In this document: positions 1 to 9,364 of the stretch, in pieces
Layout of the letters: each line of letters opens with the position of its first letter
How positions within the stretch are numbered: the first letter of the stretch is position 1
Assembly: GCF_019991125.1 (NCBI RefSeq)
Contig: NZ_JAGENB010000001.1
Span: 744,001-808,000 of the forward strand
Source of the DNA: Phyllobacterium calauticae
Lineage (GTDB): Bacteria > Pseudomonadota > Alphaproteobacteria > Rhizobiales > Rhizobiaceae
DNA length: 64,000 nucleotides
Direction of reading: 5' to 3'
The notes under the pieces: model-generated
Seen by the model: only the letters and a program-made list of their open reading frames with translations
Told to the model about the DNA's origin: nothing
Databases searched by the model: none
Translations under genes and position numbers: made by a program

Positions 1-2
1 TT

Positions 3-1796
3 GGCTCCCTGGAGAACGGCGCTGTCGTCGGATCGCATGTCACGGCGGTCGCCAAAACCAAGACCGGGGTTGATGCCTATGAGGCACCATACCGCGACGC
101 CGAGACCGCTTTTGAAGCCCCGGTCTTTTCCAAGCTGGACGATGTACCGGCGCACATGACAATGGCCGCAGACGACGCTGACCAGCTGGAAGAGGCGGCT
201 CCGGCGCGCAAATCCCTGCTGGGCAGCCTGACCCGCGGCATGAAATCCCGCAGCAAACAGGAACAGGTGCATCGGGAACCAACCATCGAGACAATCGGCA
301 GCGATGAAAAGATCGACGACAAGGTCGATCTTGACGCCGAAATTCTCAACCGGCCGCTTGAACCCGGCTCGGGCATGCCGGATCTCAACTCCATCCTCAA
401 GCGCGTGCGTGACGAACGCCGCGAGATGAGCCTTGGCGGCGATACGGGCATTGGCAAGGCGGATTTCATTGCCGCAGCCCGCCGCGCCGCGCAGGCAGCG
501 GCAGCGGAAGTCGAAAGCCAGACACGCGGTTCCAGCCGCAGGGATAGCGCGGAGGGCAAGAAGGGCAGTCTGCTGGCCCGCCAGCGCAAACCCATTCTCC
601 TTGCCATCGGCGCCATCATGATTGCGATCGCGGGCCTGCAACTCAAAAACGCCTTCTTCAGCGGCCCCGCAGCAGTGAACGGCGATACCGGTTCCGTCGC
701 TGCGCCGATGGTGCCGACAGTCGAACCCAAGGCGCAGGTTGCCGCATCGGCAGCTCCTGCAGCACCGGCACCGTCCGCTCCTGCCCCCGCACCGCAAACT
801 GCAGCCGGAAACACCCCGAACCAGGAGCAAACCGCTGCACCGGCACCAACGCAGGAAACCGTGGGCAGCCTGATTGCCGCCCAGTCTTCCGGTACGGATG
901 TCCCGGCATCGGCGAAGGTCGATACGAGCGTGAGCCAGATTCCTGCCATCCCGGTCGAAGCAGGCCCGGAACCGCTGCGCGAAGCGGCGGCCAGCGGCAA
1001 TACCAAGGCTCTGTTTGAAATCGGCGACCGCTACATGGAAGGCCGGGGCGTCCAGAGCGATTACGCCAAGGCCGCCGAATGGTACACGCTTGCCGCCGAC
1101 AAGGGCTTTGCGCCTGCACAATACCGCCTGGGGAATTTTGCCGAAAAGGGTCTCGGCGTTCCGCGCGACCTTGCCAAGGCAAAGACCTATTACCAACTGG
1201 CCGCCGAACAGGGCAATGCCAGCGCGATGCACAATCTGGCCGTGCTGTTCGCAGCCGGAGCGAATGGCGCGCCGGACAATGAATCCGCGGTCATGTGGTT
1301 TACCAAGGCGGCCGAACTCGGCGTCAAGGACAGCCAGTTCAACCTCGCCATCCTGTCGGCCAAAGGCATGGGGATGCGGCAGGATCTGGAAGAAAGCTAT
1401 AAATGGTTTGCGCTTGCCGCCAATGCCGGTGACAAGGATGCCGGCCAGAAGCGCGACGAAGTGGCAAAGGCCATGACCTCCGATCAGCTGACCCGGGCCC
1501 GCGAAGCCACCGCTCTGTGGAAGCCAAAACAGATGAATCCGGAAAGCAATGCCTTGAGCGTGCCGGAGGAATGGCGCGAGAGCCCGACCACCACCGGTTC
1601 GATCAACATGGAAAAAGCCGTCCGCAACATTCAGCTGATCCTCAACAAGAATGGCTATGACGCCGGCGGCTCGGACGGCAAGATGGGTACGAAAACCCGC
1701 GATGCCATCATGGCGTTCCAGAAGAGCAACGGCTTGAAGCCAACGGGCAATATTGACAAGGACCTGGTCAAGCGGCTGCTCGAAAAGAACACCTGA
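3..1796 (+). CDS. PodJ-like polar localisation protein, C-terminal part (5' end outside window)
   Basis: The reading frame is open from the window edge to the TGA at 1796, so only the last ~597 residues are seen. They comprise a charged cytoplasmic stretch, one membrane segment (PILLAIGAIMIAIAGLQL, about bases 592-645), a Pro/Ala-rich periplasmic linker, about four Sel1/TPR-like repeats (bases ~1000-1450, motifs such as YMEGRGVQSDYAKAAEWY) and a C-terminal PG_binding_1 domain (NIQLILNKNGYDAGGSDGKM). This order matches the periplasmic half of PodJ, the polar scaffold of Caulobacter and Agrobacterium; the N-terminal coiled coil would lie upstream. An ATG at 156 is internal. Other Sel1/peptidoglycan-binding proteins share this architecture, so orthology to PodJ is an inference. 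Confidence 0.75.
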   Translation, partial: GSLENGAVVGSHVTAVAKTKTGVDAYEAPYRDAETAFEAPVFSKLDDVPAHMTMAADDADQLEEAAPARKSLLGSLTRGMKSRSKQEQVHREPTIETIGSDEKIDDKVDLDAEILNRPLEPGSGMPDLNSILKRVRDERREMSLGGDTGIGKADFIAAARRAAQAAAAEVESQTRGSSRRDSAEGKKGSLLARQRKPILLAIGAIMIAIAGLQLKNAFFSGPAAVNGDTGSVAAPMVPTVEPKAQVAASAAPAAPAPSAPAPAPQTAAGNTPNQEQTAAPAPTQETVGSLIAAQSSGTDVPASAKVDTSVSQIPAIPVEAGPEPLREAAASGNTKALFEIGDRYMEGRGVQSDYAKAAEWYTLAADKGFAPAQYRLGNFAEKGLGVPRDLAKAKTYYQLAAEQGNASAMHNLAVLFAAGANGAPDNESAVMWFTKAAELGVKDSQFNLAILSAKGMGMRQDLEESYKWFALAANAGDKDAGQKRDEVAKAMTSDQLTRAREATALWKPKQMNPESNALSVPEEWRESPTTTGSINMEKAVRNIQLILNKNGYDAGGSDGKMGTKTRDAIMAFQKSNGLKPTGNIDKDLVKRLLEKNT

Positions 1797-1899
1797 ACCG
1801 GCCAAGGCGACTGTTGCGACACATGGGTTCGTGTTTGGGGCAACACGTTGACGCCCCAGCAGTCATTGTTTGACTTGGCGCGCGGCTGAGGGCAAGAAA

Positions 1900-1943
1900 C
1901 TTTAACGCATTCTGTGTCAGCCTGCGCGCAGAATGCATTAAAG
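1900..1943. terminator. Inverted repeat between podJ-like gene and tauE; probable terminator
   Basis: Fifteen-base arms CTTTAACGCATTCTG (1900-1914) and CAGAATGCATTAAAG (1929-1943) pair with one mismatch around a GC-rich 14-base loop. The right arm is followed by AATTTCTGTC, a weak T-tract. It sits about 100 bp after the podJ-like stop and 40 bp before tauE, so it could end the first transcript. A protein-binding palindrome is the alternative. Confidence 0.45.
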
Positions 1944-1984
1944 AATTTCTGTCATCATGGTGTGCGAACAATCGCCATAACGCC

Positions 1985-2941
1985 GTGATGGGTTCGGGGT
2001 CTGAATTGGGAATCTACCTGCCAATAGCCGAGATTTCGGTCAATATCTTCGTGCTGTTCGGCATGGGGGCAGCGGTTGGATTCCTGTCAGGCATGTTCGG
2101 CGTCGGCGGCGGATTTCTCATCACGCCGCTGCTGATCTTCTACAACATCCCGCCCGCCGTTGCCGTTGCCACCGGCGCGAACCAGGTTATTGCCTCGTCC
2201 TTCACCGGTGCGCTGTCGCACTTCAAGCGCGGCACGCTCGACGTCAAGCTGGGAACGCTGCTTGTCATCGGCGGCGTGGTGGGCGCGGGCGTCGGCATTT
2301 ACGTCTTTGTCCTGCTGCGCGAACTCGGCCAGCTCGACCTGATCGTGTCGCTGCTCTACGTGATCTTCCTGAGCACGATCGGCGGACTGATGCTGCTGGA
2401 AAGCGTCAGGTCCATGCGCCGGACAAGGGCCGGCCAGCTTGCCAGTCTCAAGAAACCGGGACAGCACAATTGGGTGCATCGCCTGCCCTTCAAGATGCGG
2501 TTTCGCGCCTCGAAGATCTATGTGAGCATCATCCCGATCCTGGCGCTGGGCGCGGCCATCGGCTTCCTCTCGTCGATCATGGGCGTCGGCGGCGGCTTCA
2601 TCATGGTCCCCGCCATGATCTACCTTCTCAAAGTGCCGACCAATGTGGTTATCGGCACATCGCTCTACCAGATCGTTTTCGTGACGGCTTTCACCACCGT
2701 CATGCAGGCAACGACCAACCAGTCGGTCGATATCGTGCTGGCCTTTCTGCTGATGAGCGGCGGCGTCATCGGCGCGCAGTACGGCACCCGCATCGGGCAA
2801 AAACTGCGCGGCGAACAATTGCGTGCGCTGCTGGCCACGCTGGTTCTGGCGGTGGGCCTGCGCCTTGCCATCGAACTCTTTGTCACCCCCGACGATCTCT
2901 ATTCGATCGCCATCGCGCTTGCCGCGCCGGGGGCATCATGA
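1985..2941 (+). CDS. TauE/SafE family permease (sulfite/anion exporter-like)
   Basis: A 318-residue polytopic inner-membrane protein with the internal duplication typical of TauE/SafE (DUF81). The motif GFLSGMFGVGGGFLITP near residue 32 recurs as GFLSSIMGVGGGFIMVP near residue 195. Family members export sulfite, sulfoacetate or other small organic anions, mostly without proof of substrate. The first codon could be GTG at 1985 or ATG at 1988. The stop overlaps the next gene's start (ATGA), so the two are translationally coupled. TauE homologues paired with a TIGR02186 protein are a known alphaproteobacterial arrangement of unknown role. Confidence 0.88.
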   Translation: MMGSGSELGIYLPIAEISVNIFVLFGMGAAVGFLSGMFGVGGGFLITPLLIFYNIPPAVAVATGANQVIASSFTGALSHFKRGTLDVKLGTLLVIGGVVGAGVGIYVFVLLRELGQLDLIVSLLYVIFLSTIGGLMLLESVRSMRRTRAGQLASLKKPGQHNWVHRLPFKMRFRASKIYVSIIPILALGAAIGFLSSIMGVGGGFIMVPAMIYLLKVPTNVVIGTSLYQIVFVTAFTTVMQATTNQSVDIVLAFLLMSGGVIGAQYGTRIGQKLRGEQLRALLATLVLAVGLRLAIELFVTPDDLYSIAIALAAPGAS

Positions 2942-3726
2942 GAATACTGGCAACCGCCCTTCTTCTCATCCTGGCGTCGCTGTCCGCGGCCATGGCACAG
3001 CAGTTGCCGGGGAACAAGGAAACGATCGAGATTGGCCTGTCGACCGATACCATCGCCATCACCTCGGGCTTTCGCGGCACGGACCTGACCGTCTTCGGCG
3101 CGCTCGACAATGCCGACCCGCTGATCCAGCGGCAGGGCCGTTATGATATCGTCGTGATCCTGCAGGGGCCCGAACGCGATTTCGTCGTGCGCCGCAAGGA
3201 CCGGTTTTTCGGCGTCTGGATCAATGCGGAATCGGTGTCGTTCCAGCATATTCCGGCATCCTATTCCCTGGCCTCGACGCGGAACCTTCAGGACATCGCC
3301 GTTCCCAAGACATTTGCCCAATTGTCACTCGGCGTGAACAATATCTTTTACGAGCCCATGCCCGACGGCTTCGGCTCCAGCGCATCGCTGCGGGAATTCA
3401 CCAAGGAGCTGCCAAGGCTGAAGCTCAAGCAGAACCTGTACAGCCAGCGTCCGGGTGACGTGCAGTTCCTGTCATCGACCCTGTTCCGCGCAACGCTGTC
3501 CCTGCCTGCCAATGTGCCGGTGGGCAAGCATCAGGCGCGGGCCTTTCTGTTCCGCAATGGCGAATTCCTGCGCGAAAGCTCGACCAGCCTCAATATCGTG
3601 AAAGCCGGGCTGGAATACCGCATCTACAAGGCGGCGCACGAGAATAGCCTGCTCTACGGTCTGTTTGCCGTGTTCCTGGCCGTGATTACCGGCTGGATGG
3701 GCCGCCTGATGTTCAGGAAAGACTGA
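2938..3726 (+). CDS. TIGR02186 family protein, membrane-anchored periplasmic
   Basis: A 262-residue protein with an N-terminal signal peptide (MRILATALLLILASLSAAMA), a beta-rich periplasmic body and a single C-terminal membrane helix (LLYGLFAVFLAVITGWMGRL) ending MFRKD. The layout and the coupled TauE partner match TIGR02186, a family of unknown function found beside TauE/SafE permeases. The ATG at 2938 overlaps the tauE stop by 4 bases, so co-translation and physical partnership with the permease are likely. No catalytic motif is visible. Confidence 0.8.
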   Translation: MRILATALLLILASLSAAMAQQLPGNKETIEIGLSTDTIAITSGFRGTDLTVFGALDNADPLIQRQGRYDIVVILQGPERDFVVRRKDRFFGVWINAESVSFQHIPASYSLASTRNLQDIAVPKTFAQLSLGVNNIFYEPMPDGFGSSASLREFTKELPRLKLKQNLYSQRPGDVQFLSSTLFRATLSLPANVPVGKHQARAFLFRNGEFLRESSTSLNIVKAGLEYRIYKAAHENSLLYGLFAVFLAVITGWMGRLMFRKD

Positions 3727-4638
3727 TCAGGCGCGCCCGGCAACGACGATCAGCCCCTGCAGGGGCTCACCCCGGTCAAAGCGGATCGCCTCGCGCTCGA
3801 TCGTTGCCGGAGCAAGGCCATGTTCGGCCAGCAGGCGGCGGACATAGTCTTCCGAATGGGTATAGCGCAGCGAGGATTGCAGGATCAGTTCGCCATCATC
3901 GGCATGGGTTTCCACCGAGAAGGCAAACAGCCCGTTGGGGCCGAGCGCGTGGACAAGACGGGCGAAGGCTCTGTCGAGATCGCCGACATAGACAAACACA
4001 TCCGCCGCGATAATGAGATCGGCCGAACCTGCGGGATAATCGAGTTCGTTGACATCGCCTTTGAAGAGGCGGTCATAGACGTGCTTTTCCTCGGCCTTCT
4101 GCAGCATTGCTTCGGAGAGGTCCATGCCTGCCATATGATCCACATCCGCCCGGAAATAGTCGCCCATCAGCCCGGTGCCGCAGCCGACATCGAGCATGGA
4201 CAGATAGTGTCTTCCGGGCGCCACCGCCTTGATGGCCTTGGCCAGCAGTTCCGGCACGCGATAGTGCAGCTTGTCCAGAAGCGCCGTCTCGAAGGTCGGG
4301 GCATAGGCATCGAACAGCGTCTCGACATAGGCCGTCGGCGGATTGTCCGGCACCACCGCATAGCCCGAGGCCGCCAGTTTCAACGTCGCGCCAAAGCGGT
4401 CGTCGGGATCGAGTTCCAGCAGGCGCCGCCACGTTTCGGCTGCGGCGTCCTCGTCACCCGCGGCTTCCTCCATTTCGCCCAGGCGATAGAGTCCGGCGGT
4501 CCATTCCGGCGTGATGTCCAGCGCCTGCCGCATCAGATCGGCGGCGGCCACGTGATCACCGGACTCGAACAGCATGTCGGCATAGGAAGCGCGGCGGTCC
4601 GCAATCAGATCACCCGAGGACAGGAACGCCCGCGCCAT
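3727..4638 (-). CDS. TPR-containing class I SAM-dependent methyltransferase
   Basis: 303 residues. The first ~95 residues hold TPR-like helices (YADMLFESGDHVAAADLMRQ; ALYRLGEMEEAAGDEDAAAE-type spacing). The rest is a Rossmann methyltransferase with SAM motif I LDVGCGTGLMGDYF near residue 150 and motif II MAGMDLSEAMLQKA. Such proteins are annotated only as 'predicted TPR methyltransferases'; the substrate is unknown. It abuts the TIGR02186 gene convergently (stops at 3726 and 3727) and lies 6 bp after the membrane-protein gene on the same strand, so those two probably form an operon. No strong Shine-Dalgarno precedes the ATG. Confidence 0.8.
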   Translation of the reverse strand: MARAFLSSGDLIADRRASYADMLFESGDHVAAADLMRQALDITPEWTAGLYRLGEMEEAAGDEDAAAETWRRLLELDPDDRFGATLKLAASGYAVVPDNPPTAYVETLFDAYAPTFETALLDKLHYRVPELLAKAIKAVAPGRHYLSMLDVGCGTGLMGDYFRADVDHMAGMDLSEAMLQKAEEKHVYDRLFKGDVNELDYPAGSADLIIAADVFVYVGDLDRAFARLVHALGPNGLFAFSVETHADDGELILQSSLRYTHSEDYVRRLLAEHGLAPATIEREAIRFDRGEPLQGLIVVAGRA

Positions 4639-4644
4639 GCTGGT

Positions 4645-5691
4645 TCAGTTCGCAACCAGCACGCGGATGGAAAAGATATCGATCGCTTTCCCCGTGCGGG
4701 CAATGTCCGAGTTGATCTTGATGATACCACCCGCACCCGGCTTCTTGCCTTCCGGGAATTGCAGTTCGAACAGATACTCGTTGCTCGCATCGGTCACGTC
4801 GTAACGCTTGCGTCCGCAATCGCCGAGGGTACCGAAATCACAGCTGACCGCCATCTGCGTCGCGGAACCGTCCTCGGCCTTGGCAATGATATCGAAGATG
4901 GCATGCTTGCCCGCCAGTTGCTGCAGAACGCCCTGCCCGACCTGGAAGCTGATATCGTCGTTCTCCCCCGGCGACTTGATGCGCACGAATTTCTGCAGAT
5001 TGTCGCCGGCAACGCTGGCGGTCGCCCGGCCCGCCATCGAAACGCGGGTCATGTCAGACGGGTCGAAAATTGAAATCCAGTTGCCATCCGCGGCAAGCTG
5101 TCCGCCCTTCATCGGCTCGTGGCTGCCAACGGCAGGACCGGCACTCGACGAAGGCGGCGTGCTGCCCGATGGCTTCGAATTGATCAGACCCGATGCAACA
5201 AGCCAGAGAAGGCCGATGGCTACCAGCAGGATCGCCACCATGATGACGAATTTCTTCAGGCCACGCGCCTTCTGGCGTTCGCGGGTCTTCTTGACACGCG
5301 GCTGGTTGTAGGCGGGCCGGTAATTGTCGGCGCGGCTGTTGTCCGTCGGGCCGAGGTCGGAATCCAGCGATCCGCCCATGGAGGGTTCGACGCGGCCGGA
5401 TGTTGTCTGCCTGGATTGCGCGGGGCCCGCCGACATGGAAGGCTCGCGCCGTTCCGCGACGGGTTCCGGCGCAACACGCGAAGAGTCGCGCGATTCACCC
5501 TCTATGCGTGTGATCGTGGCCTTCAGATGCTCCCGGCGCTCTTCACGCTCGGCCTCATCCAGCGCGCCGTTGGCGATCAGCGAACGCTCATGCGCGGTCC
5601 AGGCTGATTCGTAAATTTTCTGACGAACGGCAGGGTTGCTCACATCCGCTTTGGCGAAAGCATTTCGGATGGCTTGTTCAATCGCTTCCAA
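4645..5691 (-). CDS. Conserved hypothetical single-pass membrane protein
   Basis: A 348-residue protein I do not recognise beyond a general rhizobial type. It has a helical N-terminus (MEAIEQAIRNAFAKADVSNP), a long charged Ser/Pro/Arg-rich region (residues ~65-145), one membrane helix (FVIMVAILLVAIGLLWLVAS, ~150-170) and a C-terminal beta-rich domain of ~160 residues that should be periplasmic. The start is TTG at 5691, preceded by AAGGGGAAA about 9 bases upstream; no ATG fits better. It is co-directional with the methyltransferase gene 6 bp downstream. Function unknown. Confidence 0.7.
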   Translation of the reverse strand: MEAIEQAIRNAFAKADVSNPAVRQKIYESAWTAHERSLIANGALDEAEREERREHLKATITRIEGESRDSSRVAPEPVAERREPSMSAGPAQSRQTTSGRVEPSMGGSLDSDLGPTDNSRADNYRPAYNQPRVKKTRERQKARGLKKFVIMVAILLVAIGLLWLVASGLINSKPSGSTPPSSSAGPAVGSHEPMKGGQLAADGNWISIFDPSDMTRVSMAGRATASVAGDNLQKFVRIKSPGENDDISFQVGQGVLQQLAGKHAIFDIIAKAEDGSATQMAVSCDFGTLGDCGRKRYDVTDASNEYLFELQFPEGKKPGAGGIIKINSDIARTGKAIDIFSIRVLVAN

Positions 5692-5823
5692 CTCGACGAT
5701 TTCCCCTTCAAAGCAGCTCGTATGACCCGGGTAGGCATAGACGATTTGACTGCTTATTCAAGACTACCGCGGCGCAATGATGGCGGTTTTCGCCCGAATT
5801 GGCGCTCTATACAAAGCGAATAT

Positions 5824-5855
5824 CCCCGGCATCGAACGCGAGCGGACGGCCGGGG
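5824..5855 (-). terminator. Possible terminator after the ABC importer operon
   Basis: Seven-base arms CCCCGGC (5824-5830) and GCCGGGG (5849-5855) lie just downstream of the ATPase stop, within the 173-bp gap before the membrane-protein gene. There is no T-run on the minus strand, so an intrinsic terminator is only a possibility. Confidence 0.25.
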
Positions 5856-5864
5856 GATCGATAT

Positions 5865-6662
5865 TCAGATGAAACGGCTGAGAAACGCCCGTGTGCGGGG
5901 ATGCTGCGGGTTGCCGAGAACGTCTTCGGGTTTGCCCTGTTCGACGATGTAGCCGCCATCCATGAAGACCACCCGGTCAGCGGCTTCCCGGGCAAAACCG
6001 ATTTCATGCGTGACCACAATCATGGTCAGCCCCTGGTCAGCCAGATCGCGCATGGTGGCCAGCACTTCACCGACGAGTTCCGGATCGAGCGCCGAGGTCG
6101 GCTCGTCGAAAAGCATCAGTTTGGGCCGGATTGCGAGGGCGCGTGCGATGGCGATGCGCTGCTGCTGACCGCCGGACAATTGCCGGGGGTAGGCATCGGC
6201 CTTGTGGGTCAGCCCGACGCGGGCCAGCAGTTCCATGGCAAGTTCCGTGGCTTCCCTGCGGCTTTGCTTGTGCACGCCGATGGGCGCTTCGATGATGTTC
6301 TGCAGGGCGGTCATGTGCGGGTAAAGGTTGAATTGCTGGAACACCATGCCGATCTGGCGCCGCTGCACGGCGATGGCCCGCGCCGGCAGCTTGTTGAGCC
6401 GGCCATTGCGCAGGGAATAGCCAATCTGTTCCCCGGCCACGACAATCGAACCGCGGTCGATCGCCTCCAGATGGTTGATGCAGCGCAGGAACGTAGATTT
6501 GCCCGAGCCCGAAGGGCCAAGCACAACCACGACTTCGCCAGGGGCAACATCGAGGTCGATTCCCTTCAACACTTCCACGTCGCCGAAAGACTTGTGGACA
6601 TTGCGGGCCCGCACCAGCGCTTCGCCCGGTTCGGTGCCATTCATGGAAAACTGCGCGGTCAT
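5865..6662 (-). CDS. Polar amino-acid-type ABC transporter ATP-binding protein
   Basis: 265 residues with Walker [10 protein letters not shown] (49-57), Q-loop around MVFQQFN (107-112), signature LSGGQQQR (162-169), Walker [15 protein letters not shown] (from 182) and the H-loop VTHE. It is closest in look to GlnQ/HisP ATPases that energise uptake of polar amino acids and opines. It overlaps the permease gene by 4 bases and is the last gene of a minus-strand operon running from 10356. The N-terminus may begin at Met7. Substrate assignment depends on the operon context and is unproven. Confidence 0.93.
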   Translation of the reverse strand: MTAQFSMNGTEPGEALVRARNVHKSFGDVEVLKGIDLDVAPGEVVVVLGPSGSGKSTFLRCINHLEAIDRGSIVVAGEQIGYSLRNGRLNKLPARAIAVQRRQIGMVFQQFNLYPHMTALQNIIEAPIGVHKQSRREATELAMELLARVGLTHKADAYPRQLSGGQQQRIAIARALAIRPKLMLFDEPTSALDPELVGEVLATMRDLADQGLTMIVVTHEIGFAREAADRVVFMDGGYIVEQGKPEDVLGNPQHPRTRAFLSRFI

Positions 6663-7630
6663 TTGCTTGCCTCCTGCGCCAGGGCTGGCACTACGGCGCT
6701 CAACGCGGCAGCGGCAACCTTGTCCTGTTTCCTGGCCGTTGAAGAGCCCCGTTCGCCGCGACCGTAGTAGCGCTCGATGAAGCCCTGTCCGACGTTGAGG
6801 ATCGACGTGATGAACAGATACCAGATGACGGCGACCATCAGCATCGGGATGACCTCGAAGGTCCGGTTATAGACCGCCTGCACCGAATAGAGCAGATCGG
6901 CCATGGCGATGACGCTGACGAGTGACGTCGCCTTGATCATGCTGATCAGCTGATTGCCGGTCGGCGGCACGATGGACCGCATGGCCTGGGGGATGATGAT
7001 GCGCCTGAGGGCGCGGGTGCGCGTCATGCCGAAAGCTTCGGTGGTTTCGATCTGCCCCTTGTCGACGGACAGAAGACCGCCGCGAATGATTTCGGCCATA
7101 TAGGCGGCCTCGTTCAGCGCAAGGCCGGCAATGGCCGCCGTCATCGGCGTGATCAGATCATTGGTATTCCAGCTCGCCAGTGTCGGGCCGAAGGGAATGG
7201 CAATGGAAATTTCCGGAAAAAGCGTCGAGAGGTTGTACCAGAAGATCAGCTGGACCAGCAGCGGCGTCCCGCGGAAAAACCAGATGTAAAGCCCCGCCAG
7301 GGAACTTGCCAGCCGGTCGTTCGACAGGCGGGCAATGGCAAGAACCAGCCCAATGACCACGCCGATGGCCATGGCAACAACGGTCAGGCCAAGCGTGACA
7401 TAGAGGCCGCGCAGCACGGTGGCTTCGGTGAACCATTGAAACACGATCGGCCAGCCGAAATTCTGGTTGTTGGCGACGATCCAGAGGAAGTTCGCGGCAA
7501 TGAGAAGCGTGATGCCCCACAGGAGCCAGCGATCCGTGCGAAAGGGCTTATGCGCATTCGCCACATCGCGAAGCGCAGCCTCCGCATCGCCCTTTGCGGG
7601 CGATGCCAATGTTTGCGTGTTTCCGGTCAT
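6659..7630 (-). CDS. Polar amino-acid-type ABC transporter permease
   Basis: A 323-residue HisM/GlnP-type permease with an N-terminal cytoplasmic extension of ~35 residues, a membrane segment [18 protein letters not shown], the conserved core ([19 protein letters not shown]) and the EAA-type cytoplasmic loop ([19 protein letters not shown] ... [20 protein letters not shown]). Only one permease gene is present, so a homodimer or single-subunit pore is implied. It overlaps the solute-binding-protein gene by 4 bases upstream and the ATPase gene by 4 bases downstream, a tightly coupled arrangement. Confidence 0.92.
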   Translation of the reverse strand: MTGNTQTLASPAKGDAEAALRDVANAHKPFRTDRWLLWGITLLIAANFLWIVANNQNFGWPIVFQWFTEATVLRGLYVTLGLTVVAMAIGVVIGLVLAIARLSNDRLASSLAGLYIWFFRGTPLLVQLIFWYNLSTLFPEISIAIPFGPTLASWNTNDLITPMTAAIAGLALNEAAYMAEIIRGGLLSVDKGQIETTEAFGMTRTRALRRIIIPQAMRSIVPPTGNQLISMIKATSLVSVIAMADLLYSVQAVYNRTFEVIPMLMVAVIWYLFITSILNVGQGFIERYYGRGERGSSTARKQDKVAAAALSAVVPALAQEASK

Positions 7631-8523
7631 TTTGCAGCTTTGCCCGCGAGATTGATCCCGGGCTCCTTCAACATGTTCTTCTCAAGGCCCCACTTCTTCA
7701 GAATGGCGGCGTAGGTGCCATTGTCCATGAGGGTCTTGATGCTTTCCAGGAGGACGCCACCAAGCGGCGAACCTTTGGCGACCACGGCGCCCTGGAAAAT
7801 ATCGTCGAACCCGTTTTTCAGGCCGGTGCCCGTCAGCTCAAGCTGGCCATTGGCCTGCTCGACGAAATAGATCAGCGGCGCCTGCGACGAGAAGAAAGCG
7901 TCGGACCGTTTTGAGCGAACCGCCAGGATGGAAGTGGGCTGGTCGGTGAAGGACTGGACCTCGATGGCTGCCTTGCCATCCTTGGTGCATTTCTCCGCCT
8001 GCTCCTTGATGACTTTTTCCGCCGAACCGCCAGCCATGACGGCAATGCGGCTGCCGCAGGTGTTGTCGAGCGAGGTGATGCCCTTGGGATTGCCCTTCTG
8101 CACGGCAAACACCACGAACTCCTGCACATAATCGACAAAATCATTGGCACCCTGGCGCGAGGGGTAATCGCCCACAGGGCCCATGGCGAACTGGTAGCGG
8201 CCGGAATTGATGCCGCTCAAGAGCGCCGGAAGGCCGCTGACCGTTGCGTGCTTGATCTCGACACCCCACAACTCGCCGACAGCCTTGGTCAGATCGGCGC
8301 TGGCGCCCTGCATTTCCGTGTTGCCGGTGACGATTTCATAGGGTGGGAAGGAGCCGTTGTTGACCGAGGTGATGCTTCCGGCCTTGCGGATTTCCTCGGG
8401 CAGCTTGGCCCGTAGTGCCTCGTTGACCGTCTGCTTGGCGATGGCCACCTCCGCGGCCATTGCGGGTGCAGCGACGAGAGTTGCCGCAAACAGCGCGGTA
8501 AAGGTCAGGTGTTTGAATTTCAT
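7627..8523 (-). CDS. ABC transporter periplasmic substrate-binding protein (family 3)
   Basis: 298 residues with a clear Sec signal peptide (MKFKHLTFTALFAATLVAAP ending AMA|AE) and the SBP_bac_3 fold (GSITSVNNGSFPPYEIV; FVDYVQEFVVFAVQKGNPKG). The ATG at 8523 was chosen over an upstream in-frame codon because the signal peptide begins there and AAAGGGGAATAATA precedes it. It feeds the downstream permease and ATPase. The upstream amidohydrolase and Pht5-like genes suggest the ligand is a small nitrogenous carboxylate, but the sequence does not identify it. Confidence 0.92.
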   Translation of the reverse strand: MKFKHLTFTALFAATLVAAPAMAAEVAIAKQTVNEALRAKLPEEIRKAGSITSVNNGSFPPYEIVTGNTEMQGASADLTKAVGELWGVEIKHATVSGLPALLSGINSGRYQFAMGPVGDYPSRQGANDFVDYVQEFVVFAVQKGNPKGITSLDNTCGSRIAVMAGGSAEKVIKEQAEKCTKDGKAAIEVQSFTDQPTSILAVRSKRSDAFFSSQAPLIYFVEQANGQLELTGTGLKNGFDDIFQGAVVAKGSPLGGVLLESIKTLMDNGTYAAILKKWGLEKNMLKEPGINLAGKAAK

Positions 8524-8563
8524 TATTATTCCCCTTTTTATATCTTTTGAAAACCTATTGCGT

Positions 8564-9364
8564 TCAGGCAGTCGTATCGGCCAGTTCGGGCCGGGCAAAA
8601 CGACGGTTGGCGAGAACCGGCAGGACCGCACGCGCATGACTGATGCGCTTGGGATCGATGTCGGCGAAGATCAGTGCGGGGCCTTCCCCCGCCCGCACGA
8701 CGGCCACGCCGAGCGGGTCCACCACCATGCTGGCACCGATATTGCGCTCGCCGCACTCACCCACGGCAACGATGTAGCAGGTGTTTTCCAGCGCCCGCGC
8801 CGTCACCAGCACCTCCCAATGCGCCTCCTTGCCGGGGCCCTTGACCCATGCGGCGGGAAGGATGAGCACATCCGCGCCATCCACCGCATGGCGGCGCGCC
8901 AGTTCCGGAAAGCGCAGGTCGTAACAGGTCATGAGGCCAAGCTTGAGCCCTGCAATTTCGATAAGACCGGGAATCTCGCCACCCGGCTGCACATTGGTGG
9001 ATTCCTTGGCGGCAAAAGCGTCATAAAGATGAAGCTTCAGATATTGCGCGACGATTTCGCCGCCGCGGATGGTCACCAGATTGTTGAAGACGCGCTGACC
9101 GCCTGTTGGAACGTGCACGCACATCATCACGGTCATGTCGCTGTTGCGGCTTTCGGCCAGCAATTGCGTCATGAACGGGCCATCCAGCGGCTGCGCCGTC
9201 TTCAGCACGATATCCGGATCGGTGATGTCACGGGCAAGGATGCCTTCCGGCAGAACCAGAAGATCGGCACCGCCCGCATGCGCATCGCGCATCAGCGTCG
9301 TGCAGATGTCGGCATTTTCCTGCCAGACCTTGCTGACGGCAAATTGACCCAGCGCGACCCTCAT
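8564..9364 (-). CDS. Carbon-nitrogen hydrolase (nitrilase superfamily amidase)
   Basis: 266 residues with the complete nitrilase-superfamily triad: Glu40 in LLVLPEGIL, Lys110 in QYLKLHLYD and Cys147 in LMTCYDLRFPE. The overall look is that of small aliphatic amidases, such as the omega-amidase/deaminated-glutathione amidase group. The enzyme should hydrolyse a C-N bond in the cytoplasm. Its start overlaps the stop of the Pht5-like gene by 4 bases and the importer follows 40 bp downstream, so it probably acts on the imported compound or a product of it. Confidence 0.88.
   Translation of the reverse strand: MRVALGQFAVSKVWQENADICTTLMRDAHAGGADLLVLPEGILARDITDPDIVLKTAQPLDGPFMTQLLAESRNSDMTVMMCVHVPTGGQRVFNNLVTIRGGEIVAQYLKLHLYDAFAAKESTNVQPGGEIPGLIEIAGLKLGLMTCYDLRFPELARRHAVDGADVLILPAAWVKGPGKEAHWEVLVTARALENTCYIVAVGECGERNIGASMVVDPLGVAVVRAGEGPALIFADIDPKRISHARAVLPVLANRRFARPELADTTA

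Noticed and set aside
3820..5073. Open frame on the plus strand across the methyltransferase and membrane-protein genes
   Set aside because: It spans two real minus-strand genes and shows no domain or ribosome site.
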